Shown: positions 13,071 to 27,559 of the stretch, piece by piece
How positions within the stretch are numbered: position 1 is the stretch's first letter
How the letters are laid out: the number at the start of each line of letters is the position of its first letter
Assembly (NCBI RefSeq): GCF_048771995.1
Contig: NC_133030.1
Coordinates: 54,716,001-54,780,000 of the forward strand
Origin: Taeniopygia guttata
Taxonomy: Eukaryota > Chordata > Aves > Passeriformes > Estrildidae
Length of the DNA stretch: 64,000 bases
Direction: 5' to 3'
Program-made: the position numbers and the translations under genes
Notes under the pieces: model-generated
Told to the model about the DNA's origin: nothing
Seen by the model: the letters and a program-made list of their open reading frames with translations, nothing else
Database searches by the model: none

Positions 13071-14472
13071 AGCTATGGCATCCAAGATGGCACCTTGTCA
13101 GTGCCCTTCCACACAGTTTTCTGTGGTTTTTGACAGTTCAGCAAGTAATGATTTTTAAAACAGCTCCCAAAAGACTTGGAGCTTCCTGAAGACGCCCAAG
13201 CCTTCTCTCTTTCTGCAACCTTTTCCCACTGCCTTGTATTTCCACTGGCTTCAGTGAAATGAGGATTTGCTGGCTGCAACTCTTGGACCACATCAATGAC
13301 TGCTCACAGTCAAACATTTAATTTACCTCCCAGCCATGCTCAGAGCCTTGGGAGTGAACAGCTATTTTTAAAGCCACCAGTCTGCCACACTGGAACATTT
13401 GGTTGTCTGTAGAGAGTGTGCTCGAAGAAATAATGACTGCCTTTTTATCCAGAGACTATTACAACTTATGTTTAAAGCACACTAAAAAGCATGTTTCTGT
13501 GTATTTCTATGGAAGGTATATTTAAGGCAAATGTCCCTCCAATTCTACTCAATAAGCAAAGAGCAAACAGCAATACTCCACTCCTGACATTTTAAAAGCT
13601 CTCTGATCTTCTTTTCTTCCTTTAACAATGGGGCCAATTTTCCTTTCCTGGCTGCCAGCCTGCCCTTACTTTTTATTTCAGCATCTCTTGAAATTACCTT
13701 GACCTCACCTTTAAGCACTCCCTTCTCCAGGACACTGAGCTCAGTTGGTGTGGGAGGTGTTGCTGATGGAGGAATGAAAGAGCAGACATCACCATAAGGA
13801 TGAGAATATTATCAGCACTTGCTCTAATGAGGACCCAGCAACCCCCTGGGGCCACCATTAATACAGATCCTGGGTTTCTCCTCTGCTCTGCCCCTTCCCA
13901 GGACTGCAAATCTGTCATGCTTTCTGGCCATGCAATGGACTGGCTGACTGCCCCTGTGTTTGGGAGGGGACAGAGTACAGACCTCATCCAGTCTAAGCAC
14001 CTTTCCAGCCATCATCTTCATGGCACAGCTCAGTCTCTTGATGTTTTGCTGCTGACCTGACAGAGAGAGATACTGATTGCTGCTGCCACACACATCCTCA
14101 CCAAGGAGAAGGTACCACCTTTTTCACAGCTGAAAAATAAGCAGTCTTCTCCTCTCACCTAGAGGTTTAAACACACCCACAAAAAATAATTAAGAGCCTC
14201 CCTTTGATAAAAAATAGAAACGTCATCTACCAGCCCAAAACTGTGGGTGTGTCTGTGCCAGGGGAATTGTATTCCCAGTTTGTAGGTACAAGACCAGAAT
14301 AGCTCTCCAGGTGCATCAGTTTAATTTCAGGACAGGTCTAACACAAGTTTGTCACTGCCCAGGACACCTGGGTCATGGACTTTGAGACCAAGAGCAACCA
14401 GCCATGCTCTACCCATAATTGCTTCAGTAAATCACTGCACTGAGCTCATCTCATCAGTAATCCCTGACAGAG

Positions 14473-14474
<2 letters not shown>

Positions 14475-14512
<38 letters not shown>
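14475..14512. repeat. Poly-A run (38 nt)
   Basis: Thirty-eight consecutive A. No retroposed gene or SINE body is recognisable upstream, and no obvious target-site duplication flanks it. Confidence 0.95.
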
Positions 14513-14514
<2 letters not shown>

Positions 14515-16850
14515 AATAGCCCTGAAGCTGGTGAAAGACTTCTCCTTTACCATCACTGTGAATGAAAACCTGTGTTTCTCTCTCTGACAGCAAACACCAC
14601 CGATCCAACCCCACCAACACAGCTCAGTCCTGCTACAGCAAAAGCTTCCCTCTGGGGCTACCATCCACACTGGCTCCTAGCCTGATTTTTGGGCCATGCC
14701 TATACTTAAAAGACAAATCAGATTCAAATAGGGTGTTACTTGTAAGTGCAATCCCCATTCTTAAATATCTCAACTCGTCTCAAGTGTCTTATGTTAAAAC
14801 AAAATAGGACATTCAACACAGAATGAAATGTCTCATGCATAAAAACAGGTAAGTGCTATGGAAAAAGCTATTCCTGTGTAATTCCAGACCAGCTCTGAGC
14901 ATACCAGTGGCCTTAGAAAATGGCACATTTGTGAGGTGTCAGGCGACCCAGCCCATATCCATGAGACTGAAGAAACTTTGTAGGCCTGGAGGAAAAAGGT
15001 TCTGCACCCTGTTAACTCACAGCCAGTGCACCTCTGAAGGCACTCTCCTCAGAGTAATTAGCAATTCCCACCTTGTCAAGGCTCAGACAAGTCAGGTATT
15101 CAATTATTGTAACATCCTGGCTCTTCTGAATTACAGCCTAGGGACATTGTCTACAGGCAACTCCTACAGCTGGCTCACCTTCCAGCTGGCTCAAAGGAGG
15201 CAGGAGAGCTGGAAAAGCAGCAAAGCCACTTTGCTTCTGCTGGTTCTGCAGCTGTGGTGTGCCAGCAGTGGGACCAGGAGTAACTGCCTCCTTTCTAGTG
15301 GGAAATCCCTGCAGGTGTGGCTGTCATTGATTTGGGGCAACTTTTGGAGCCAAGTCACCTGCAGAGGGTCTGTATCTGTGCTCCTGTGAGATGTGTGCCA
15401 GCAGCCAGCACAGCCATGAAACTACAGACCATGATGGAAGAGGAGAGAGGACAGAGCCAGAGACCCAGACAGGACTTTCCCAGCTGCACAGTCACTTTGC
15501 TGTGCCCTCAGCTCTCACGAGGTGCTCAAGGTGCAAACACAAACACTGCCCGACATGCACAGGGGCAGCAGTGCCACAGAGAGGGAGAAGGCAGACAACC
15601 TGGAGAGACTGGCAGATCCACATAGGATGTGTGGTGTGGGGTAATGTTACACCGTGGGTGACAGCAGAGACATGTTTTGAGGAGATTTGAGCAATGAGAC
15701 TTCTGTAGGTTGATGAATCATTTCTCTTTCCAGTAGACAGAGGCAACACCCCACTCCTGAGAGCTCAAATTAGGGCTGTGAAAATAGCTGAGGGTTTTTG
15801 GCTTTAATCCCAAATCAAAATATTTTAAGAAATCAGAACAACCTGAAAAAAATTGTTATTCTTTTGGGCTAAGTAGGCTGGTTTGAGCCACCCATCCCTC
15901 TCCTTCTGTATGGTGATACTGCAGAAATATTTGTGTATAGAAGCGCTTATTTTGGTTCTCATAAAGAAAAAGGAAAAAAAAATTTAAAGAAATAAAGAAA
16001 AGAAAGGGCTGTCTTCCCCCTTGCTACAAATAACTTCAGGACACTTCCCTCCCTGAGCTCTTCACAGCAAGTGGTTGGTGTCCTGGAGCTCTTGGCCCTA
16101 TCATGATGTTACCACGGTGCAGATCAGTGTCAGGAGCACTCGAGGCAGGGCTAAAGTCACAGATAAACAGAAGGTAACAGCAACCTTGTAGGGCACCCAG
16201 AGAGGGGGAGAAATCCAGACTGAGCCCATGCCTTAAAGGAGGCTCTTGTTCACTCATCCAAAGACCAACAGGGTTTGTACTGCCGTGACCAGGAGCCATC
16301 ACAAGGTGATTATATATGAGCACTGCTGTGAAGAAGTCAGAATTGAGGCACCTGAGGAGGAGAACTGGTCAGTACTGGGCAGGAAAGCAAAATTCTGCTT
16401 TACAGCAAACATCCTCTTTAAAAATATAAAAAATAGACCAGATTTCAATCAAAAATGTGAGTCAAATTCTCAAGAAATAATTTTAGGCCACCTATTTTGA
16501 TATAAAAGCCAAATTTGAGAACAAAGCCTTTCTGATCTCTATCCTCAGTAATTTCACTCAAGTAATATCAGTAAGATTATCAAGATATAATCATTTAAAA
16601 AAACCTGTTCCTGCAAAGAAATTATTTTTTTTCTGGTGGAAAATAATCTATTCGTACTTTTCCCAACTTGGTCTAGAGCTAGGAGTTATTTGGTGTTCTC
16701 TGTGATCAACTGGGAACCCATGACAAATGCATACATATGACCAAGACCACAGGAAAATATTAGGAAGAGGGAAAAACAGTTACAATTTTAATTTGTTTTA
16801 TCATGAGTTCTGGTTATTTTTATGGAGTAATAGGATGCTGGCAACATCAA

Positions 16851-16866
16851 TTTTTTTTTTTTTTTT
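16851..16866. repeat. Poly-T run (16 nt)
   Basis: Sixteen consecutive T in AT-rich intergenic DNA. Confidence 0.9.
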
Positions 16867-18041
16867 ACATTATTAAAGCAAAATTCAGAAAACAGTCCTT
16901 AACTGGTATTTATTAAAACTTGCTTTAAGCTTCTCCTTTAAAATGTAATTGAGTTTTCAAATTGAAATCTCTCAAAGAGGAAAAAAGCTCTTTAAAAGCT
17001 ATTTACATTGTTTTCAGAGAAGTGTGATTTCTACCTTGTCAGCAGGCCCTTATGCTCTCAGGCAAGGCTTGCTCCAGTTGCAGCTTTGCAATCCTGTCAT
17101 TTCAAGATTAAAAAAAGGCAGTTTCTTCCCTTCTCACCATTCCAGTTGTGGCAATGGATGGTTAAAACTAAGGGAACAAAATAATTTTTCTTCTAGAACC
17201 CATTTATACTCTGGCACATGAGAACAGTGTGAGGAGCACAAACAGCTTCATGCCTTTCCCTAAAGCAGTATCCCTCTGCTTTGGTTAAATTTATTGACTT
17301 CTCTGATCCTTTTTAACTGCATATTCATCACCTCCTCTTCTCCCAAGCACTGCTGTTCCCCTTAAATACCTTGAATAGTCCCTGCACCTCCTCCCTGGGC
17401 ACCAAAATTCCTTCCTGGCCCCTAATTTCCTCACCCGGAACCCACATCCACATTCTGTTTGACCTGGCCTCCTTGGTGCTGCTGTGTTTGGTATTGCCCA
17501 TGGATGCCATAACCATCTGTCCCTCTTTTTGGTCCTTGGGGGACCACTTTGGGAGGGTGCATCCCACCTGGGGCCATCTCAGATCCTGTTGCCTCTCCCC
17601 TCCCAGGCAGCCTGGCCCTGGCTGCTCCCTAACACAGGGAACACATTAGGAATGCCTTTCTGTCAGGGGACTGCCATATACAGCACCAATACAGTCTGAG
17701 CTACAGATAATTTTGAATTGGAGGAGAAAGGAAAAATATTTAGCAAAATTATGTAACTGAAGTTCAAAAATAGCCTATTGCCATCTGGTTGAGCTATTTT
17801 GACAACCAAAAAAACCCTCAAGTCTTTATAGAACTAGATATACTGTTTGCAAACTCAGCCAAATTTTTTTACAAAATCTCAAATTTCACATGCTTGATTT
17901 ACCTCTGGAGTTTTTTTGAACCAGCTTTGCCTGTGCATGAGCCATACCCAGTCATACATCTCCATTCCAAATCTGCCATTAATATTTAAATGCTCTGTTA
18001 TATTCCTGTAAAAGCAAGTATACAATGTCAGGAGACTGCAG

Positions 18042-18059
18042 AAAAAAAAAAAAAAAAAA
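18042..18059. repeat. Poly-A run (18 nt) in an A-rich stretch
   Basis: Eighteen A, followed by further A-rich sequence to about 18110. Confidence 0.9.
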
Positions 18060-21000
18060 GAAAACTTTAAATACAGTAAATTATAAAACAAAATAATAAA
18101 AAAAATAAAATGCAACTCTCTCAAACACTAGGGATTAATCCCTGACCTGCTGCCCTGCCTCCATTGGCCACCAGGAGACAGCTATTTTAGCAGCCCAAGT
18201 TGTAATGGAAACATCATTCTCAAGCTGTTCCATTTGCTAAAGCAACTGGGAATTGCAGAGAGCCTGAAACAGTGCCCAGACATGACCTTCCCGAGATAAC
18301 AGAGGACAACTTTGTGCCACCTGCACCCAGCTGAAATGTCAGCATGGAAGGGAGCGTCACCCTTCAATCCTCAGGTGGGGATGGAGCGGTGTGACAGTGT
18401 GCCAGGAGATGTGGCCCCCCAGCCTGTCCCAGCTCAGCCACACAGCAGCACTGCTTGGGTCTGCTATTCCAGTGCCTGCTGCCCTTACCAGCAAATCCCA
18501 GGAAACTGCCTTCCTACAACTGCAACTGAGCCTCAAAAGTTGTGCCTCAGTGAGAGTGACTTGTGTGGAAACCTTTAGAATTCAACATCACTTGTGTATT
18601 CTCCAGTCCATGGAAGAAAATAAAAATGCTTTCAAATGGATTCCCCTGTCATCTCGCCTGAATCTGGCCCCTGCTGCAGGGATGAGGGGCAGCAGCTTAC
18701 CTGATCAGCTCTCAGACTTGCCCCACAGCACTGAGATCATTTCCCCAACCCATTCACCAGGGAAAAACTCGTTCCCTTCAGCAGTTTTATGTGCATTGCC
18801 TTTCAGCCTCATTACATAAAGTTAATTATCCCTAAGTTGCTGCTTCCGTACCACCTGGCATCACACACCTACTGCCTGCCCTGGTGCTTTGCAGTCCTGA
18901 GCTTTCTCACACTTGCCTTTGCTAGGGCCATGGGGTGGTCCCAGCATAGACCTGTCACCTCTGGAGACATCATCCACCTCCACTGATGCTCACAGGTGCT
19001 CAAACCTGGTCTCAGGCGAAGCCTGGGACCCACCCATTTGACTCCAGGAGCCTGACTGAGGTAGCAAGGTCAAGATGACAATTCCAGCTGACAAGAAGTT
19101 TTAAAAAATAACAAGGTTTTATACTGGTATTTCTGACAACAAGCACAAAGCAGCATTTTTACTTTTAAGGGAATTTTTTTATTGAAAAAAGAAAGTCAAG
19201 AGGTGAAGAATGACACAGAAGACAGAACTACACGGTCAGACAGAAGTTCCCCTCCCTCCATCTGTCTCCACATCATGCAGCCTTCACAGTACATCACCCT
19301 AAAGGCAGAAGAGAGGAGAATCTGAGTTTCTCAATAACATGTTAAAATTAAATAACCAAGAACTGACAAAGCACATAATGTACTCATGGAACACCATCTC
19401 CCCAGCAAATGCTCCACTGCTAGTGGAGATTATTAAAATTCTCAGTGAAGGTTTCTCCTTTGGTCCAGGACAAAATTGTCTGCCAAAGCCAGATAGCTTG
19501 GTTATGTCTGACTCTCAGAGCTTTCTAGTCTCCTCTGTTTTTAAAGGGTTTGATTTTGTTTCAGGAGAGTTTCCCTCTGGTTTCAGGCCAGAAGGAGTGC
19601 ACACCAGCCCTGTGCTCTATCACCACTGTGTACAGTTCTGTAAGGCACCATCATCTCCTGTGTGTGTAATTAAGACAAATAAGCAGCAGTTAGCAGGGCA
19701 GAGGTTAATGGCAATTCGATTCACAGCACACCACGGGCAGTGCAGGGGCAGAGCAGTGGAGAAATGCATCACTGATCCATCACCTCCAGCCTGCTCCCAG
19801 GGAAGATGGATGTGCAGAGATGCTGTCTTCTCTCAACTGCTTCAGGATGGGTGCAGAGCAGGGCACCACTGCCACAGTCATGCCTTAAGCTGAGCAGAAG
19901 GGGGTCCTTCTCTCATAACCAAATATACAAGGAACCCTGCTCCTACTTTTGAGACCACAGTTTAGTGACTAATAGTAGGCAGGATGATCTCAAGCCATGC
20001 ACAAGGCTCAGTGTCCTGTCTGTCCCAGCAGGCAGGATAGATCAGGAAACCCAATGTTTAACTTGCAAACTGTCAAGTTTTACTCTACAAGCTGCTCAGA
20101 AAGGACAGGTCTCCATGACTGTCATTCTAATGTAGTTACCAAGGTGATTTACAGAGAACAATCAACTGAGGAAAGCAGCAGACACCGCCTCCAGCCTGCA
20201 AACTCATGGAAAGCATTTCTGGAGAGGGGCCCTTTGTACAGCCTTTGTGATGGGGAAGAAAGGTGTAAGCTATCACTGATGAGGGGGGTTTCACCTATGC
20301 TTCCCAAAGTAATGACATTTCTGTCACACACAGATTGGTGTGTTTAGCCTGGAGGCATTAGAGTGGCATCTGAGTTGTTCTGGGACATCCCCAGATGTGG
20401 GATGTTTGTCAGGTTGCACTATTGCTTCTGGAGAGGTGGCAAAAGAAGTCAAGCTTGAAGCAGGTTTCACATAGTGGGATCAAAGGGTATTTGAGGAGAA
20501 ATTGGAAGAGCAGGGGGTGCTGACATTTCATTTTCCAGTAAATTGGACATGTGCTGAATTCAGAGACGCACCAGGTCTCTGCATTCCCCTGCTTATCAGA
20601 TACTGAATATTTCATTTTACTTTGTAGCACCTGATAAGTGTCTCATGAGAGACTGATGAATTCACAACAATTTGTTAAGAGGTAACTGGAAATATTGGTA
20701 TTTCTGAACCATCAGTCAAACTATGGTTGCAGCTGCCCTGTGAGACAACAGTAGCAAGATAATGAGTGTGTAAAGCCAATTCATAGGAGTTAATCAAAGA
20801 TTTCTCATGCAAGAAGGCATCCTATGACATCCTTCAGGATGTCTAGAGACTGGAAACAAGGTAGGGGTGAGCCCACCTCCCAGGCAAATCTGCTTTGAGT
20901 TGTCCCAGACTGTACCTGCAGCTTTGTCTGAGCAGAGACAAGTTGTGCAATGTCAGTGAGACACCAGAGTTGTTGTTCACTTGTGGCAAGCAGTCTGGAA

Positions 21001-24000
21001 AGAGGCAACAGCCTTCCTGGAAGCTGTGGTCTTATAGGTAAGGAAACTTGTGGACTGAAAAAAAAAAAAAATTAGAAGGCATTCTTGGAGCTAACACTGC
21101 CTACATGTCAATGGGAACAGACTTGGCTAACTTCTCATGTGTGGTAGGAAAATAGACAGCTTGGCTGTTGTTAGGGGTTAGGAGCTGCAGTGGAGTTTCC
21201 CAGCTGATCAGCAGGTTTTAAGCAAGTTTCTAGACAGGAAAAAGAACCTCTTTAAGAAAAGACTACTATTCCAGTTTCCTGCTGCCCTGCACACTGCCCA
21301 GTGACCCTGCCACAGGCATAGCCCCACACCAGGGGGGGCACAGGCAGGGACATTACACAGGGCTCACTCAAGTGTCCCAACTGGGACCTCACCCACAGGC
21401 TGGCCAGGAGCCTGGGCTGGGAGCCTCTTCCATTTCCTTCACACAGTGGAACAGGAGGCCTGCTCCCAAGCCCTGAGCACAGCCCATTTCCCTCCAGCAC
21501 AGCCTCTCCCTGGTCCTGTCAGGAGACTGTGGGGAGATGCTCCCTGCCTGCCACCTCCTGGGAAAGCCTTGGGAAGCCTGTCCATGCTCTACTTCAAAAA
21601 ACCCTCTACACCCACAAATTGCACAAGAAATGGTCAGTGCCTGTAGACACAATGCCTACAAGGAAGGACCCGAGTCTTTGCTGTAAACTGGTGTCCTCAC
21701 TGAAGAGTTTATCTCAGGCTCACAGAGACAGTATCTCCTTTGTGCCAAGCATTCAGAAGCCTGGGAAAGTCTGAGTTTTGATGCCCACCCTAAAGAATAG
21801 GGTCACACTGGAGATAGCTTGATACAGAGAGCTGCAGCAAGGCTGGTGGATAGAGCTGTCACAGAGAGCCTTGATTGCCTCTGGGAGAGTACACATTCAA
21901 GAAATATAGGAACGGAAACAAGCTGGACTCATGCCCTGTTCTGATTCTTTGTGTATGAGAAGCTGGAAGTATTTTGTTTTCTGCTTTTCATACTTAAAAA
22001 AAAAAAAGAATCCAACATCAAGATGTGTTTTGGCAAAGGTCTCCTCAGAAGATCTAGAGAAGTAGAGTAGGAGGTTTTGCAGCTTCTAGTGAAATAGGGA
22101 GAGGAGGAGGTGTTGAACTGCAAAGATTTTTTTTTTCTTCCAACTGTTGGTTGGGAGTGGAGTTAGATAAATGTTAGCTAAATACAGATTGCTTAAAACA
22201 TTTTGTAGGAAAAGCAATTCAAGTTGAAATTCATCAGCTTTTACTTGCACTGTCATAATACTATTAATTCTCTAGTGAACAAAAAACAAACAGGGGCAGG
22301 CAAGACCTAAATTGCTAACATAAAAACAAGAAACAAAACAATTTTTATACCATCTTCGCACAAAGACGATAACTGAGTGCCCATTTCTCCTTAACTTTGT
22401 ACATCCCTTGCTACTTCTCTTACCATAAGCATAGGAGAAAGGAGCACCTCGGACTTAAAATTCAACCTATTGCAGTACAAGATGCCTCACCCTCTTCTCA
22501 GTGTACTCACAGTGCACAGGAGCAGGGGGATTGCTGACCTGACAGTGGCAGGGGTTTAGGAAATACAAGTTACAGGCTGGACAAAACTGATTTCTCAGGC
22601 CTGGAAATGCAGATGAGAACTTGGGGGCTCTAGGTGGAGGACAAGGCTGACAATTCAGCCTGTCAGAAGGTATCGCTTAGATGGAGAAAAAAGCATAAAG
22701 CATAAAGCTTGCATAAGTGCACAAGGCAGCTCTGGACAGTATAACCAGGAACTCAAATGCTTCTCCTGCCCCCCAAGTAATTGTGCAAAAAGCAAATAAA
22801 TAAAATTTCTAAGATGCACAAGAAAACCTGGATTTCAGCCCTCAGACAACTTGTCCACAAGGGATCCAGTCCTCAATAATGTATGCCAGGCACAAGCATG
22901 TGAATATTGCAGAGTTTTGTGATTTTCCAAGGACAGGAGATAAAAAGGCAAAAATTATGTCAAAATACCATAGGAGAAATCCTCATGAAAATAAACAGAC
23001 AGCTATGAATTCCATCATTATTAATAGAGAGAAGAAAAACACTGATGAAAAGTATGTTTGAGATTGAAGCTGCAAAAGATCACCAGAGGAAAAGCTGAAC
23101 ATTATTGACAGCTTTGCCCAGGAACATGAGATGGCAAGCACAAAGGAGGGTGTGATATCCCTCCCAAACCTTTGCAACCCAAAGCTGCAACCACAGCAAC
23201 TCAATCACCACTGACATGGAAATACTTGATCTATGAAGGACAAATAATACTTAAAGTGGACCTTTTAATTCATTATATTGAATAGATAATACTTGAACCA
23301 AATTCATTTTTATCATCATAAAGGTAGAATTTTATATTAATAATGAGCAAGTATCACCTTAGAGGATTTCAAAGTGATTGCCAACAAAGTACAGACTTGG
23401 AGAGCAACACACCATTATACTCCTGCCATTTTCTCTCAGCAGCTTTGTAAAGAAATCTTTGAAAAAAAGCTATATCTCCTCAGCTGAACCTGGGAAAGGA
23501 ATCTACCCCAAGGATGGGGAAATTCATTTTTTTTCCTCTGATTGTTTAATCTACAGCAACAATCAGAATGAAAGCATGCTGTTGCCTGTTCCAAGGCAAT
23601 CCTTCTGGCAAGCCAGCACTAAGCAAAGCCCACAACACTGTCAAGAACAAGCTTCCAATGCAACTTGGGTTTTGTCTTATACTTTCATTGACCATATTTT
23701 CCACATCCTTTAAACAAATGGAAGAACAGCAGCTGTCATGTGACCATTTCATATTGGCTGTCAGAAAGTCTTTGACAGGGCAGACAGAGACTTCACATGG
23801 CAGATGTTGTCTGACACCAGAGCAGTCACATGGAAGGCCCATCCAGCCCAATGTCCTGGCTCCAACAGCAGCCAACAAGAGATGTTTTTGGAAAGAACAC
23901 AGGTATGGAGCATGCATAGAGTGATTTATTTTCCCCCTCAGGGTGTCCCACTCTTGTTTCCCACCCCAAACACCTATGATTTAAAGTTTCACTGAGCCAG

Positions 24001-26754
24001 AAAACCACCCTCTCATTTAATTGCCTTCAGTGGATTTTAATTTTCCTTGACTACCTACTCACTTTGTGAGTCCTCGTAAAATTCTGTTATCTACATCCCT
24101 TGGCAACGCAATTCACAGATCAACTGTGTGGAAAAAAATTAACCTCTTTTACATTTTGAGGCAACCTCCTGTTAATTACACTTGATGGTCTTCAATTCTC
24201 ACACTAACAAGAGAAAGGGTATGACCATCACACATTCCACTCTCCCATTGCCTCCTGGGATTTCATTGACCTCTCCTATATTCCCCATTTCTCTCTTTCA
24301 GGCTGAAGATTTGTGATAAGCTAGAACTACTTAGTTATCTAAATCGAGAGGAACCATCCAGACACCTAGACATATTCACTGCTCCTATTGTGTAACAAGA
24401 CCAAACGCTTCTCCTTCCCTGTGCTGGAACCAATACTCCCTCCTTGGAAGGAATTGGCCTTTCTCATGGAAACTGCAGTTCCAGGTTTGGAACAGTGATT
24501 TGGGCTTATCTAACAACATTTATGTCCTGAGTGATAAACAGGATGCAACAGCATACCAATAGCCTAGTTTGAAACCAGCCAACAGCAGGCAAAATCTTAA
24601 AAATCAGAGGGGGAAAAAAGTCAGTTTGTCCTCAAAGGACCTCCTAGAAACAGGATTCTTGAGATTTTGTGATACATTTACTTAGCTTTGCAGCAGTTTT
24701 CCTAAATCTGGTAGCTTCATCCACTGCAGATAGCACTTTTGAGTTTTTTTTCCCCCACTATCAGTTGTGAAATTCCAGTACTAAGCCACAGCTTTTTAGT
24801 AGTAGTGCAGTAAGCAGAGGTCAGAGTGTCAGAGGAAAGGTAAATCCAGCCAACAGCAGTGAAATAGCTTTTACCATGAATGCCTGCTGCTGATGTTCAA
24901 AATGAAGTGGTCAGGCACAACAAAAACTGCTCAGATCTTACAGTGCATCGGTCCACATCCACTGGTACCAGCATCAGGGAAGTGAAGAATCTTGGGTGTG
25001 TCCTACAAAACTTGGGCAAAAGGGTCTCTGAACAAACCCTGTTATAGGCAAACCCCAAGTGAAAACCAGCCTAGGGTCATCTCTGCAATATAAAAGCAAA
25101 GACATCAATAATATTATAGTGGAACAGGTTGAGAAAATGAAAAACATCTGTCCATTTTAGGACTGCCTGGTAGGAAGAAACTCTACACCCAACATCTGGC
25201 AGGTGAGATTTGTGTCAGGATGACCAGGGGGATGGGCTGGAGCTCAGCAGGAGCATCAGAACCAAACTGATGTCAAGCAAGATGATCCCTTCAGTATCAG
25301 CAAGGCTCTAACATGCTGCCTGAACTTTCTGGGTTGCAAGAGCCTCCTTATTACAGCTTTTGGGTTTTGAGATGCCTCAATTCTGTGTCCAGTCTCATAA
25401 CACTCAGTGTTAATGATATAGTAATAAAAAGGGTCTCAGCTGTTCATATGGCCCAAGAAAAGGCCTAATTTTATCTATCTGTAAAGTGTTAAATATAATC
25501 CTAAAACACCCACCTTTTTGCCTTTGAATTGGAGCATTGATGCTACTTTGACTTCTGTCTCCTGGTATAGCATTAGGAAAGCCAAGAGAGCCAATTTTTA
25601 AAACATTTTCTATTGCAAACTTATATAACTTCACAAAATAATACTGCTAGACAACTTTGTGCAATAGTTTACAGATCTGTAAGCTTTTTAGTAGCAGTCC
25701 AAAATTATTGTCTCCCAATATTGCCTGACTCTGGGGGAGCCTTGCCAGTTTCTATCAGCCAGGAAATCTGTTCCTTGAGCTCATTCACAGAACATTCTGA
25801 GCATCTTTGGCAAAACATTTGGCTTGAGGAAAAGAAGAAGTAGTCACTCTGAAATGAACTCCAAAATAAGTATATAGGCAGCAGTAAGCAAAATTCTACA
25901 GCAAATTCATTTTCATGCGGATGAACTGGCACCAAAATGTTCACAACCTTACATTTCAACATCTTCATGACTCTAACACAAAGGAAAATAAAAAGTCTTG
26001 TTTTCTCACCCCAAGGTCCTCTGTTCCAACTGCCCTTTCACACCAGAGCTTTCAGCATCTTTATGCACACCCCTGCTCCCCAGCATTTAGCTTCAGTTCT
26101 CCTTCCCTCTGGCTCCTCCTGCCCTTACAGAAGATTAGAGAAGAATCACTCTTGTCTCCAGAAGCTCCAAGGAGCATCACCCACAAGAAAACAAGCAGCA
26201 TCACAACTCAATTCACTCTAATACTATCACAAAGCACAAAATAAATTCATCAGAGATGCTTCTCTGTTGGTCTCTGTTGCTTTACAAATTCCTGCACACA
26301 GCTATGGCAAAAACAGCAATGCCACCATCCACCATAGTTAAGGAGTTTTGTTGGCTCACGTATTTCAGCTGTAAACCATCAGCTGATCAGGAGTATTTAC
26401 TTATCATTAGCACCATTTAAATAATAACCTTAAGGAGCTTTTAGTGACACACACAAAAAAAATTGTGAAGGGATTTCACCTGCTCTGTATCACTTCTCAC
26501 CTTCCAAAAACAATGTGGCTTTAATGACTCCTGCTCAGTGGGGCTCTTTGCTGCCCACTGCCAGTTACACTGTTATTTTTACAGGTACCCCATGTAAAGT
26601 GAAGGATGATTTCTTGCTCAGACAAAATGAGATGTAAAACGCCTTGGCAGAGCTGTTTCACAGGTTACCTGCACAGCAGAAGTGCCTGTCAGAACACCCC
26701 ATCAGCAGCCTATCTCCATCCCCAAGGTGTGACACCTCCCTCACCCCCTCCCTC

Positions 26755-27130
26755 AGCAGTGGCGGGGCTTTGGGCACAGCTTCGTTACCTGTGGCCTCTT
26801 TCTTGCCTTGTGGAAGGAAAAAAAAATCACGGAACAGAGTCGAGCTTCCTTTTGTTTGCCGCCCCCAGCATCCCTGAGTCACCGGTGGAGGGTGCGTGGT
26901 GCCTCGGTGACACAGCGAGCCCCAGCAGGGCAGCGGGAGCACGGATTGCACACGAACGGGGAGAGGCCCCATACAAACAAGGCACGATTGTTTCCCTCGC
27001 GTTACAACGTGATCCTCACAAAAGTAACATAAAGCGCGCTCTCCACTCCTCTGTTCCAAGCCCATGTTGTTCTCCAGGTTACCGAATCTATGCCAGTCTG
27101 CCAGCAGTGTCCCATAGGTGCGTGGGACAG
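26755..27130. promoter_or_regulatory. CpG-enriched block, possible promoter or enhancer
   Basis: About 20 or more CG dinucleotides occur in under 400 nt, including GCGCGC-like and TCGCG clusters, in an otherwise CG-poor neighbourhood. No coding exon is recognised in it or beside it. Confidence 0.45.
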
Positions 27131-27536
27131 AAGTGTCTGCACGTCTGCTGCTGGACCCTTGCTCTGCTGGCCGTGTGTCACTGCTGCCCAGCAGGTGATG
27201 CTGGGGATCACAGGACAGGAACTCCTCACAGAGCCTCTGCTGAGGAGTCAGGTACCCGAGGTTTTGCCACCCACGCGAGGTATAAACACAGCCTCATCAT
27301 CCTGCATTTACAAAGCTTGTCTGGAAACCTTGAAACATTCTCACGCTTGTTTTAGATACTATCAAAAATAAGTAAAATGTTTATGTGGTATCTACTTTTG
27401 GCTTTTGATAGCCTGTTTCTCCAGCACAGCTAGAAAAACTAAAGGGAGCTCTATAGGGAAGAGACTGCATTGAGGAATATTTCTAAATCACTGATCAGTG
27501 AAGGAAATAAAGGGCCTTAGAGCTTGTCGCTCACTT

Positions 27537-27559
27537 AAAACAAACAAACAAACAAAAAA
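27537..27559. repeat. Short (AAAC)n microsatellite
   Basis: About four tandem CAAA units run into an A-run. Confidence 0.8.

Larger units (their letters stand above)
13071..26754. other. Intergenic, mostly featureless
   Basis: Apart from the listed homopolymers I see no exon, RNA gene or clear transposon. Open frames up to 184 codons (19339-19893) have no recognisable domain, and their composition looks non-coding. Confidence 0.55.

Noticed and set aside
14475..14512. Poly-A tail of a processed pseudogene
   Set aside because: No coding remnant upstream and no flanking duplication seen.
14853..15389. 178-codon open frame on the + strand
   Set aside because: No recognisable family, Ser/Leu-rich chance composition, and no splice or start context that stands out.
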